DNA from: Saccoglossus kowalevskii
Lineage: Eukaryota > Hemichordata > Enteropneusta > Harrimaniidae
Direction: 5' to 3'
DNA: 28,153 nt
Assembly (NCBI RefSeq): GCF_000003605.2
Contig: NW_003124924.1
Coordinates: 111,823-139,975, forward strand
Below the pieces are notes generated by a model. It did no database searches. It saw only the letters and a list, made by a program, of their open reading frames with translations, and was not told the DNA's origin. Both the position numbers and the translations under genes were made by a program. This document shows positions 1 through 9,804 of the stretch, piece by piece. Numbering within the stretch: the stretch's first letter is position 1; each line of letters starts with the position of its first letter.

Positions 1-1
1 T

Positions 2-3
<2 letters not shown>

Positions 4-66
<63 letters not shown>
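4..66. repeat. (TA)n dinucleotide microsatellite
   Basis: About 31 uninterrupted TA units sit at the very left edge of the window. The array may continue outside it, and assemblies often break at such tracts, so the real length is uncertain. Confidence 0.95.
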
Positions 67-67
<1 letters not shown>

Positions 68-537
68 CAAAGATACATTTGACAGGTGCGGGATTACTAT
101 GATTGGTTCTCAGAACGAACATGACATTTATCCACTACGACGCCAGCACATGCCATTATTGTATATGAACTCTATCGAACAACGGTATACAGCAACGTTG
201 ACTTTTAAGTATAGAAATTAATGTATTTAATATATATCAAGTATTACAGACACACTCATGCGTGATGGTATGGACCATGGTTATATTACGTAAATTAGTA
301 AATATCATCAACATAATTTTCGTCTAACAATAAGAATAATGATAATTACGAACATCAATTCCTGTTTAGCATTTATTGATCAATGTTTAACAGATTGTGA
401 AGTGGGGTGTGTATTTGATAATTACACTAAACAACTTAATTTCACTGCAAGCATGTAATCTATATCTATCACATACATTTTTCGTTCTGTCGATAAAGTA
501 CATTAAGATCACATTCTCTCCTTCAGATAACACCTAC
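67..537. other. intron or intergenic, nothing recognised
   Basis: AT-rich sequence with no coding-like frame on either strand. It lies 3' of the EGF exon on the minus strand, so it is most simply part of the next intron of that gene. Confidence 0.5.
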
Positions 538-648
538 CTGTTTCACAGTCGTGTCCTCCGTAACCTATTTCACAGTCACAACGATAGATGTCCCCATGCT
601 CTGTACAAACGCCATTATTTTGACAGGGAGAATTGCTACACGGTTCCT
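538..648 (-). CDS. EGF-like domain exon (internal exon of an unidentified gene)
   Basis: Seen: on the minus strand, acceptor TTTCAG is followed by a 111-nt open exon and donor GTAGGT. The exon begins with two bases of a split codon and ends with one, so it is a symmetric phase 1-1 exon, the classic shuffled-domain arrangement. The 37 residues hold exactly six cysteines spaced C-x4-C-x5-C-x8-C-x-C-x8-C, with SPCQNNGVC at the front and the aromatic-glycine segment IGYGGHDC at the end. This is one complete EGF-like domain. Known: such domains form three disulfides and occur in extracellular or membrane proteins such as Notch-like proteins, fibrillins and receptors. Inference: it is one module of a larger secreted or membrane protein whose next exons lie left of the window. 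It lacks the D-x-D/N-E start of calcium-binding EGF domains, so calcium binding is not indicated. Gene identity cannot be given from one domain. Confidence 0.88.
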
Positions 649-1474
649 CTGAAATTTAATTGCAGATATTTCATTTTAGTTCCATATTGGTAGAAAGAAT
701 TAAATTATTTGTAGTGCGTCGGACGATATATTGTCACATGACGTAGGACGTCGCACCGCACCGTATGGATATAAATGCTATGACGTATACAACACGCGTG
801 CTATTAGATTGTCTATTTACATGCAATTCAAACGCCAGCTACCTCACGATCATGGCGCCTGAGTACATTAGTCATTTTTATTTCTTCAACGTCTAATGAT
901 TTTAATTTATAAATCTGAATTTATTAGATTCACGAATTTGTATCCATTTAAACGAAAATTAAGTAAGATAAGATAAATGCCCGCCGTTTCGTGAATGACC
1001 CATTACCGTCAATTTATAAATAAATAAAGTCATAAATATGAATATATTTACGTTTTCGGAAAACGAGATTACAATTTGTGAGGCCAGTTGAAACCATCTT
1101 CACACAAATTACAAATACACATGCAACATATTCACTAGACATGGACACAAGACATGGATGAAACAAACATGGTAGATAGATATATAACATGTGACCCGCG
1201 TATGTAAACACGTATATATTAGCGGACATCAGAAACTACCAGTAATGTCCGAAATATTATAATTTCTAACTACACTTTCTAAGCCATATGATGATTGAAA
1301 TATTATAAATGAGATTATCATCCATGATGTCATCCGTTGAATTTGCTTGAATCATTGGGGACTGTATTTAGTAAGGAGATATAAATCATCAGTGGGAGTG
1401 TCATCACATATAAGCTGAATTTACAAAAACAAATAATACAATTACAGAGGTATATAAATTAATTGACATATTAC

Positions 1475-1505
1475 CGTCTTCACAATCTGTCGTACTTCTG
1501 CCAAG
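1475..1505 (-). CDS. possible 31-nt micro-exon upstream of the EGF exon
   Basis: Seen: acceptor TTCCCACAG, 31 nt, then donor GTAATA on the minus strand. One frame reads LGRSTTDCED and ends with one base of a split codon, which is the phase needed to join the EGF exon at 538-648. Inference only: it could encode a linker just before that domain. A 31-nt match to splice signals arises often by chance, so this is weak. Confidence 0.2.
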
Positions 1506-4018
1506 CTGTGGGAATAATATTTTGAATGGTTAAAATTTTTAAGATTTTATGATTAATTATTATTTAAGATTAATGCAAGTCAGTCACAGATCTACTGATA
1601 TAATTGGCTAATGGGAGCATAGTGACGTCACTCTTGGTCATGTTCACCGCCATGTTCACATTAGTGTATTACACTGTGTATTGGAACTTGATTAATATAC
1701 TTACTTGTGCCGTAATCACTAGATACACTAGTGTCAGCAAAGCAATGTAATTCATGCAATACGCCATAATAGACATCGTAAATATCTTAAATAAAAAAAG
1801 TACCAATTATTAATTATCGGTTGTGCAGTATATATATCATACGTCTGTTATTATGTACAGGTTGCAGAGAGTGGCAATTATGCGATATTGTACGGGGTAT
1901 TTGCAATCTGCTTTAGTGGGAAATTCAAATTATAAATCACAAAAGACTAAATGTGATATGTGGGCAAGTTTCCAACAAAGCCTATTTCGAGAAAGTTCGA
2001 CTAAATTTCTACCAAATTACTCAGTTCTGTGCTTCGTGTATAATGATACGTTCTGATCTACATTGCCTCTGTACTGCCTTAGTGCATAGTTTGCGGTATT
2101 CTTGCATTAACCCAATATTGTATCGCCATAGATGTAATACGGGGCAATCATTTAAGAGAAATGGTAGAAATAACTGTGCAAATTGTTGTTTCTCAAAATT
2201 TAGCGTGTTTCCAAATAGTATAAGAATTTATCTATAATTAAAACGATGCATTGTCAGGCAAACAACAATAACGACATTGATGACAACTAACTTTTTGGTC
2301 GAGCTACGTAAATAACAAACTGGCGATCGCAACTCATGGTGACTTTATTCTCGTGCTCTAAAACAGATTAAAAAAAACAATACAGATAACAAGACACTAC
2401 CTAGTAATATCGAGTGGTAGTCGCGAAGTGTGATGATATGTATTGATGTATTAGTTAGTATTTTCCAACTGTACACGTACACCTAGCTGATCAGATGACC
2501 TATATGATGGGACTTACAATGAACGCACTTTTACTGACAAAACAGGACAATAAGAACGACAAAAATACCTGAAGCCGCAAGTGAATGGTTGTATGATAAA
2601 TTAACAATGAGTACCCATAGATCACAATTAAGATTGATAAAAACGTGAGTAAATGCCATCTGTGTATGTGTGCACTTCATTCACCGTTATGATGTGTTTT
2701 TATATATTTTTATTATTGAGTATTTTTTACTCTGGCCATACGGTAACTATGTACCATATCAAAGTTAAGTGACGCATTTTGAGGAATGTACATCCGTATA
2801 AAATATTGACATATTTGTCGTGTTTTGATGTCAAAATCACATACACATGTTGAGATTAGTTGTAAACTTTACATACCCAGTAAAATTAAAAAAAAAAAAC
2901 GTTGTCCATAAAACATTTTGCTTTGGTGACCATAGTTATGTCGGCTATTACTATATGCATAGTGTGTACGAGGGTTTAAGATAACGCGATACATATGACG
3001 TAATTATGAATAGATTCAAGTATTTGTGTTTGATATAGAATTTCGATGTCAATACTAGATTATTTTTGTTATTTAACGATATACGCTACTGTGTTCTTAT
3101 TCTTACGCTTAAATATCGAACTGACAGACTGCATACAACATGTTGCGTTGAATACCACAAATAACAATGTCGTTTCTACGAACACACAGTAAAAAATATT
3201 AATACTACTAATACTACGCGAACATGAAGATTTCATCATAGAAATATGTCCCGGGTTATCTCAAATTTGTAATACAATAATTCTACCAAGTGAAAGGACT
3301 CAACAGTCCTGCATAGTTACGATATTGTGTCAGGAAATTGTCAAAATAGACCATTAATATATTGTAAAGTATGTCTGTGTGACACGTAAGGTTCGTTTAT
3401 TATTACGTAATCGATGCAACAACGTGTTAGGAAACACGGTGAATAAGATTTACTGACACGTTACATTCGAAACGTCCATTAGTAATTATTAAATGTGTCA
3501 GTCAGTGACGCGGAAAGAGCATTGTGTAAAACACTTATAAAACTCAACGCGTTTTGGAACGAAAGCTGTGACCATACCAAATTGTTGTCGTTTCACGAGA
3601 AGCTGTTCAGATTTTATAAAATGAAAAGTATTAATCGCGACATCTTTGAAATCAATGAAGTCGTACTGTTAATAGTTACAGTCATAACGACGTTGATTGT
3701 ACAGTAAGAGTTGCAAACATACCACGGTACATGTACAATATGTATGCATTGCATGGGCTAATTGCACTGTACAATGAATGGGCGATAGAAAAATATATAT
3801 ATATATATATAGGATAGAGTACGAGGGTTTCTCTATATATGACAATTTGCAATGATAGATTTGCTTTTCGTCATGGAGACAGTAGCGTGGTGACGTATTT
3901 GTTTCATATTTATCCATATGTCAATTATACCGTTATTTCGCACCTATCACTCAGCAACGAAACAAAAGACTACAATTATTACCCAAACACGAACATGAGA
4001 AGTTTGAAGCAAACTTAC
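1506..4018. other. non-coding stretch with a short (TA)n tract
   Basis: No convincing exon was found on either strand. The open frames here are short, lack family motifs and lack paired splice sites. A (TA) run of about 10 units is present near 3793-3811. Confidence 0.5.
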
Positions 4019-4232
4019 CTGATATAGTATTAAAGAAAAGTATCAAGCTGACGTTATATGCAAGCCTTTTCCAGAGATCTAAAGCTGTTGCAATGTGGTT
4101 GTCTGGTTTTATTATATCCCATTCAATCACGGCTCTGTTTACATTGTCTGAATGCAGAAATCCCTTTCCTTTTATATCGAATCGATTATGCTGAGGGACC
4201 GCACGGAACTCAGATAATTGAATTTCAATATA
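4019..4232 (-). CDS. candidate coding exon, unknown family
   Basis: Seen: a minus-strand frame open for about 71 codons after a TGA at 4233-4235, ending exactly at a perfect donor (CAG|GTAAGT, exon end 4019). It contains segments such as FDIKGKGFLHSDNVNRAVIE and ATALDLWKRLAYNVSLILFF, which look protein-like in composition. There is no ATG. Possible acceptors are CCCTCAG near 4189 or CTGAG near 4211, so the 5' border is not fixed. I recognise no domain. The frame ends in phase 1, which would also be compatible with the EGF exon downstream, but that is a one-in-three coincidence. Open frames of this length occur by chance in a window of this size. Confidence 0.27.
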
Positions 4233-4235
4233 TCA

Positions 4236-5959
4236 GCTCATGTTAAATGTGAGATCATTTCAGACCAATAGTGCTTTTTGAATTCAAATAATTGTTGGCA
4301 ATCTTCCAATACAAAAAAAAACGCTGCTAATGTCCACATATAACACAGATATTCGAAACCCGTATCACTTTTAACAAGTTTAATAATCACGTGATAATTA
4401 CAGATATCAACTAGATCATATTTGGCAACGACAAAACCGAAAAGTTAATTATATAAACACATCGATAAAGGCAACACTGATGGGTAAAAATCAAAGACTA
4501 TATTGCGTTAAGCTATGCGAATTCTCGGTAAGGGTACTAATGACATTACTTTTTAATTTTTAGAATTACTTTTCGACGCGCCAAGGAGTAACAAGTTATC
4601 AAATATAGTGTTATATTTTCGTACCAATTCAACCTAAATATTATATAACAGTAAACAAAAAACTTGGTGTATATGATTGCTTTTGTACTTTCCGATGTGC
4701 AACGAATACTTTATTCCCGCTTCTAGACAAACACAAACATACACGATATCAAAATGGAATTCCCGAGGACATAGAATAACAATCAATTTAATAGTGAACA
4801 GAGACGGCTATTTCGCTACAAATCTGATTTGATACCATACGGTTGTATTGTTGCTATGGTAGTAATGTATATTGTATTCATATTAACAATCAAGTCGAAT
4901 TTAATCCCGGGGCCCTGATATAGAAATCCACGACAAATCTTACATATATACAATTATTGTGTAATGTTCTGATATCAAAAGATAGTATCTCGTAAATTAT
5001 CCAGACATATAATTAAAAACAGTACATATTAGTATCCTCCAACAACAATACAATTTACAGTTCATCTCATTGATGGAGACATAGTCATGCGACTGTTAAT
5101 TCAAATTAGCGTTGGCCAGGGAAAGTTGTTATTGGCTACAACTGTGTGTATGCTGGCGCCATTGTGAAAACAGTTGTTGAAATTGGGCGCCAGTTCATAG
5201 AGGACTTTTGGCAAAATAGCAGACCAGTACCTTGTCACGTCAACGGAAACAGTTAGAACGTAATCTTGATCTAGGTTTTCGGTTTCATTTAAAAAAAACG
5301 TACTCTTTTGTCGAAGAGTACATACCGTTCTTAATATGCCGTGAACCTCTTTTAATTGTTAGAACCCATTTTACATATTAACTACTGTTTTGTTTAATTA
5401 AGGGCTGCACATAATTATCCTATAGAAATTAGGTCACATGACTCATGCTTTGATTACATATTCTCACTCATCATAACACCCCCGGTTAAGCAAGAACAAA
5501 AATGTATTACTGGCAGTTACCGTTTTTTTTCTTCTTTTAAAACTTACAAGACAATAATGTATTTTATAATAGCCCGTAAATTACTAGTATTTATTGTTAT
5601 CTATATACATAGTCTATCTAAGGCTACATATTTATACGTTACTCAGTAGTTGTTATGATGTATCTACACATACATTAACGTACTATATGGTTGGTATCGT
5701 TACTTATCTTATTTCTTTAATGAGTAGCTGTCCTATGTTGGACGCTGTAAATAGAGCCAATAGCAGTCACTGACGTCATTTTAGAATAATATCACAATCG
5801 CAAAACAGAAAACTACAATTGGACATGGGCCTATTATATTTCTGATTAACGCTTTTCTTTATCTGCATATATTTCTGTCTGCATTTATTTTTACTGCATC
5901 TTTCAGAGTTATTTCTATTTAGTTTGCAGTGGCCAATATTCTATTAACAGATTATAATC
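4236..5959. other. non-coding stretch, nothing recognised
   Basis: No exon or known repeat was identified. A plus-strand frame of about 48 codons near 5115-5250 has no start codon, no splice pair and no recognisable motif. Confidence 0.45.
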
Positions 5960-6299
5960 ACACGTGATAATTAAGTGTTTTAAAATATGACACATTTTTC
6001 TTCCCACTTTAAAATCACTTTAAGTGTTTTATAATTAAACACATCAAGTGTTTTTTTCTTAAAATCGCAAATGAGTTATTTTAAAACACCACTGTTTTAA
6101 AATAAAACACTTTGACTGTTTTGTGGTAAAACATTTAAAGTTTTATAAGGTTGTCCCCACTTTAAAAACCTGCATAAATACGAAATGTGTATACAATGAA
6201 AACACTTTCAGTCAGTGTTTTTGATTGCCACATTTCGGGGATGTTTTTGCACATAACATATTATGTAAAGTATTTCCAATAGAAACACGTATTGAAAAA
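5960..6299. repeat. AAAACACT/AAGTGTTT-rich leader of dispersed repeat copy A
   Basis: The octamers AAAACACT and AAGTGTTT, which are reverse complements of each other, recur many times, often around TTTAAAA cores. The stretch runs directly into the part that aligns with the second copy near 18015. A similar motif-rich patch lies at about 19490-19615, next to copy B. Borders are approximate. Confidence 0.55.
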
Positions 6300-7370
6300 G
6301 TGTTTCCACCAGGAACATGTATTAAAATGCTTATTATCACAACACATTTAAAAGCGCTTTTCCTATTCACACATTTTATGGTCAAGACACGTAGAAAAGT
6401 GTCTCAATCGAGGACATGTTTTAATGAAGTGTTTACTGTCAGTAATTTCACTAGACACACATTTTGAAAAGTTTTTCTACCAGAAATATGTATCGACAAA
6501 GCGCAACGCACAATCTGAATATTGACGATGCTTATAACAGGGACACATTTTAAAAATGCATTTCTACTGATAACATGGTAAAAAAACATCATTTTTTTAT
6601 TTTGGAAAGTGTTATTGAGCAACATATATCAAATGATGTGTTTCATGATCAAACACTTTGCACTATAATTGTACATTGATTTTAAGCAAATTGTACATAC
6701 GATATAAGCAAATCACATAATCAAGTAAGTATTTATTCCTTAAATATAAACATTATTAAGTTTGAGTATAACATTTAAAAACAAGACATATATAGTAAAA
6801 ATAATATTAATCCCATGAACAATCCCATGATCCTCGACTTATGTGCATCTGCAAATGTGCAATCGGTGTGTTTACTGAAATTCAAAACTTTAGTTAAACT
6901 GTAGATACACTAATACACTACTATTTGGGAACACATTGACACTTCAAAACAAATGCAATAGCATCTTTAAACCCTTTTGACATAAATGAAAATGCCAAAT
7001 CTCTTCCCATGTTTTTTTTGTTGTCTCGAATGCAGTCTCAAATTCCTGGGAAAAACAAGAAAATTGCTCTCTAGAAATAAATTCACTTTATTGCAATCCC
7101 ACTTGCATACACTTAAATCTGCATATACACACTACACCACACTACACTACACTACACTGCACTACACTACACTACACTACACTACACTACACTACACTAC
7201 ACTACACTACACTACACTACACTACACTACACTACACTACGCTACGCTACACTACACTGCACTGCACTGCACTGCACTGCACTGCACTGCACTGCACTAC
7301 ACTACACTACACTACACTACACTACACTACACTACACATTTTTCACTTTTCTATCCATCAAATGGTTTGA
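6300..7370 (+). repeat. dispersed repeat, copy A (matches 18015-18846)
   Basis: Long collinear similarity to copy B in the same orientation. Shared blocks include CACGTAGAAAAGTGTCTCAA, GACACATTTTAAAA followed by ATGCAT, AAGTAAGTATTTATTCC, CCTCGACTTATGT, ACATTGACACTTCAAAACA, and CACTTTTCTATCCAT followed by AAATGGTTTGA. The copies differ by substitutions and many small indels, so they are old. No transposase-like frame is present, which suggests a non-autonomous element or a lineage-specific interspersed repeat. Terminal repeats and target-site duplications could not be set by eye. Confidence 0.8.
7131..7336. repeat. CACTA/CACTG pentanucleotide microsatellite
   Basis: About 41 pentamers of the ACTAC type, with an internal block of roughly eight to nine ACTGC units at about 7256-7297, a single ACTGC near 7156 and two GCTAC units at 7241-7250. 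The grouping of variants shows that variant units were amplified in blocks. The array lies inside repeat copy A, where copy B has only one ACTAC-like seed. The long Leu-His-Tyr-Thr frame across it is an artefact of the 5-bp period. Confidence 0.97.
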
Positions 7371-7779
7371 ATTCTTATTTTCACCGCTTTTAAAACCGCC
7401 ATCTAAAACGGGAATTGTTGTATTTTCAAACTACATTTACCTGGCCATAGTTTTTCTGGAATAGATGACGAGGACACTGAACCAATAATAACAACTATAT
7501 GTTAACGGGACAAAATAAATTCCAAAAATTAGCAATATCATCTAGTCCGCCCCGATCTTTGACTTTAAAATCAGAAAAGTATAACATCATCAAAGTCTAG
7601 TGAGTAATTAATTATCATTATTAATTGTTGCAAGCAATGTGATATCTGAATCAGAAATATGCGATGTAAAATATTATTTTTGTATAAATTAACGCACATG
7701 TAATGTGAAAACGAACACACAACAAGAATTGAACTGCACTTTCCTGTTAAATTCTGCCAAGCATTTCTATGATTTTATC

Positions 7780-7905
7780 ACAGAGAGCCCAGGAACTATG
7801 ATCAACTGTACGCACTCCCAATGAGCAGAGGGGGGGGGGGTATCGGTTGGTATCCAGTGTAAGAAATAGACAAAGGATGAAGGCTCCAGCGAGCTCATAT
7901 TTTTT
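7780..7905 (+). repeat. G-tract direct repeat, copy 1
   Basis: About 125 bp matching 9160-9282 in the same orientation. Shared pieces are GAGCCCAGGAACTAT, ATCAACTG, ATGAGC, a run of G (11 here), TGTAAGAAATAGACAA, GAATGAAGGCTCCAG or its close variant, and AGCTCA followed by ATTTTTT. The two copies are 1.38 kb apart. No coding content. Confidence 0.85.
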
Positions 7906-8951
7906 AAACTGAAAAAAACAGACGAACAGAATGAAAAATAAAATCTATAAAAAATACCAGGTTGAAGAATATTAGTTGCTCTTTCAAATTTCGCCAAAGC
8001 CTTGCCTATATTTTACCTATATCTGCAGAATAAATCAAGAAAACTACACAAATTGACTCCATTTATGAACAATTAATAGTTGGCCCGAACGCACGGCACA
8101 GTTGGAGGCGTGGCCTGTTCAGCATTTGTCAATAACCAATCACATGAATGGTTACAAACCACATCGAGGTTACGGCTCGATTGGACCGTCTGTTAGGCAC
8201 AATCTTGTAGGCAGCTTTTCAATGACTTCAAATCATTTAGGAACATAATAGTTACCAGTCAGTTGTGTAGAGAACAATCACATAAATGAAAATGCCTTTA
8301 ACTTCAACAAAAAAGCCTTTTTATTCAGGTAAGATCAGGCAACATGATTACAAGTAGATGTGATAAAATAAATTTGTGTAGTATTCTCTTTCACCATAGC
8401 ACATAATTACCACTAATTGTCCTGCATGGCTACAAACATTTCGAATTCCGATAAATAAACACAAAAACCTGTCCCATGACATTATAGATTAGTTCCTATG
8501 TTTGATACCAAATCAGGCAATAATTTGGCTTGTAGTAGTTAAGTAGTGCACTCTTACAAAAAAGTAGTTCAGTATACTAGTATTAAGGACGTTCCCATCT
8601 AATTTTCATCATTATTCATTGCCCACTTTGTAGCGCAGCTATATCTATACAAGTTTGTCTACTACAGAGTCATGGTAACACATTCTAAATTCCATGCATT
8701 TAATAAGATGTATGCATATGAAATGTCAAATCAATAGGGTAAGTGGTTTTAAAAAATATTTGTTTTCGACATGAAATGAACCAATTTGATAGTCAGGCCG
8801 AAGTACATGTATTCAAGCCAGCAGATGGTTTACATTAGGTGGATGTCTAAATTGCAATGAGTGGACACTCATCTATACGAAGAGTTCTACTCGGTCATAA
8901 ACATTAATGGCAATATTTCATGAATCAGAAATGTTCTGATTAACCAGTAAG
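7906..8951. other. non-coding stretch between the direct repeats
   Basis: No exon identified. A slightly more GC-rich patch at about 8080-8215 contains CCAAT and ATTGG motifs on both strands and could be regulatory, but nothing else supports this. Confidence 0.4.
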
Positions 8952-9134
8952 CTAAGAATTGATGCCAATTAGCGCAGTAACTACATCAATTGTTTCTTCA
9001 TATATGTCAATGCCGTAATTATTGCTTTCTCTACATGGGTTTACAATTCTTTGAAGTTCCCTCATGGCTTGTGGATTGAGACTAATGTTGTTGATATGGA
9101 TTTTGACTTCATTGCACTCTTTCTCTGCTGGCAC
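8952..9134 (-). CDS. coding-like fragment of 60 codons, possibly part of the transposon-like family upstream
   Basis: Seen: an open minus-strand frame of 60 codons ending in TAG, with an even, polar composition (for example NNISLNPQAMRELQRIVNPC and NNYGIDIYEETIDVVTALIG) that looks like real protein. The frame is preceded by TGA and has no ATG at its beginning (GTG at 9134); the first Met is internal. It lies between the two direct repeats and downstream of the degenerate gene at 9805-11606, on the same strand. Inference: it may be a displaced exon or a relic of the same multi-copy family, or a separate hypothetical gene. No domain can be named and no product should be assumed. Confidence 0.4.
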   Translation of the reverse strand: MPAEKECNEVKIHINNISLNPQAMRELQRIVNPCRESNNYGIDIYEETIDVVTALIGINS

Positions 9135-9159
9135 TGGTCATCCCCAATCTATTCCATAC

Positions 9160-9282
9160 ACAGGGAGCCCAGGAACTATAATCAACTGAACGCAGTCCAT
9201 ATGAGCGGGGGGGGGGTGTCGGCTGGTATCATGTGTAAGAAATAGACAAGGAATGAAGGCTCCAGGTAGCTCACATTTTTTA
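9160..9282 (+). repeat. G-tract direct repeat, copy 2
   Basis: Partner of 7780-7905 in the same orientation, with a run of 10 G at 9207-9216. Similarity starts near CACAGGGAGCCCAGG and fades after ATTTTTTA. The ends do not look like TG...CA long terminal repeats. Confidence 0.85.
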
Positions 9283-9804
9283 GGTGGAGTTGACTTTTCA
9301 GAACTCAGAACCTGGAGTGCGCCCTCAGACGAAGAAATGGGGGTTAATGAATAAATTAGTTTTTTTATTATATTTTGTTGTTCTTGTTGTTTTGATATTT
9401 AATATTATATTATAATAATATATTACATATATTTTACCGATATATTTAGTGCAAATATTAATGTAATGTGTAAGATATGTGCTGCATGAAAGAATGTAAT
9501 TTGATATCATTTTAAACATGTTTTCTTATCATGATTACAGCAGTATTGCAACTCTTTGGTTGATGATGCCCTGCAGCAGAAAGTAATCTAATAGACTGAG
9601 AAACTACTAATATTTTACAATATGGTATTGGCTGTTAGAGTAACTTATGGACATCTCGTGATTGTATAATACCAGGTATTAAATCATTTGTATGAGAGGA
9701 GTGTCTTTGGATACAGACATATATATCATGTAAAGTATCCCGGTCCATTCAAAAAAAAATGTTAAGGGAATAATAGCAATCATCAAAATCTGCTCTGTGT
9801 GTAA
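9283..9804. other. AT-rich stretch, nothing recognised
   Basis: Very AT-rich around 9350-9450. It is immediately 3' of the degenerate gene and holds no coding-like frame. Confidence 0.5.

Noticed and set aside
2521-2580. Minus-strand hydrophobic micro-exon between CTTCAG and GTAAGT
   Set aside because: Splice-like signals and one open frame, but 51 nt is too short and there is no partner exon or motif.
6986-7393. 135-codon plus-strand frame full of Leu-His-Tyr-Thr
   Set aside because: It is produced by the 5-bp microsatellite, whose period keeps a frame open; not a gene.
7439-7480. Minus-strand micro-exon reading SSSSIPEKLWP
   Set aside because: Lies at the edge of a dispersed repeat, is very short, and has no neighbouring exons.
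7780-9282. LTR retrotransposon with 125-bp LTRs
   Set aside because: The repeats lack TG...CA ends, no primer-binding site or reverse transcriptase motifs lie between them, and the interior is only 1.25 kb.
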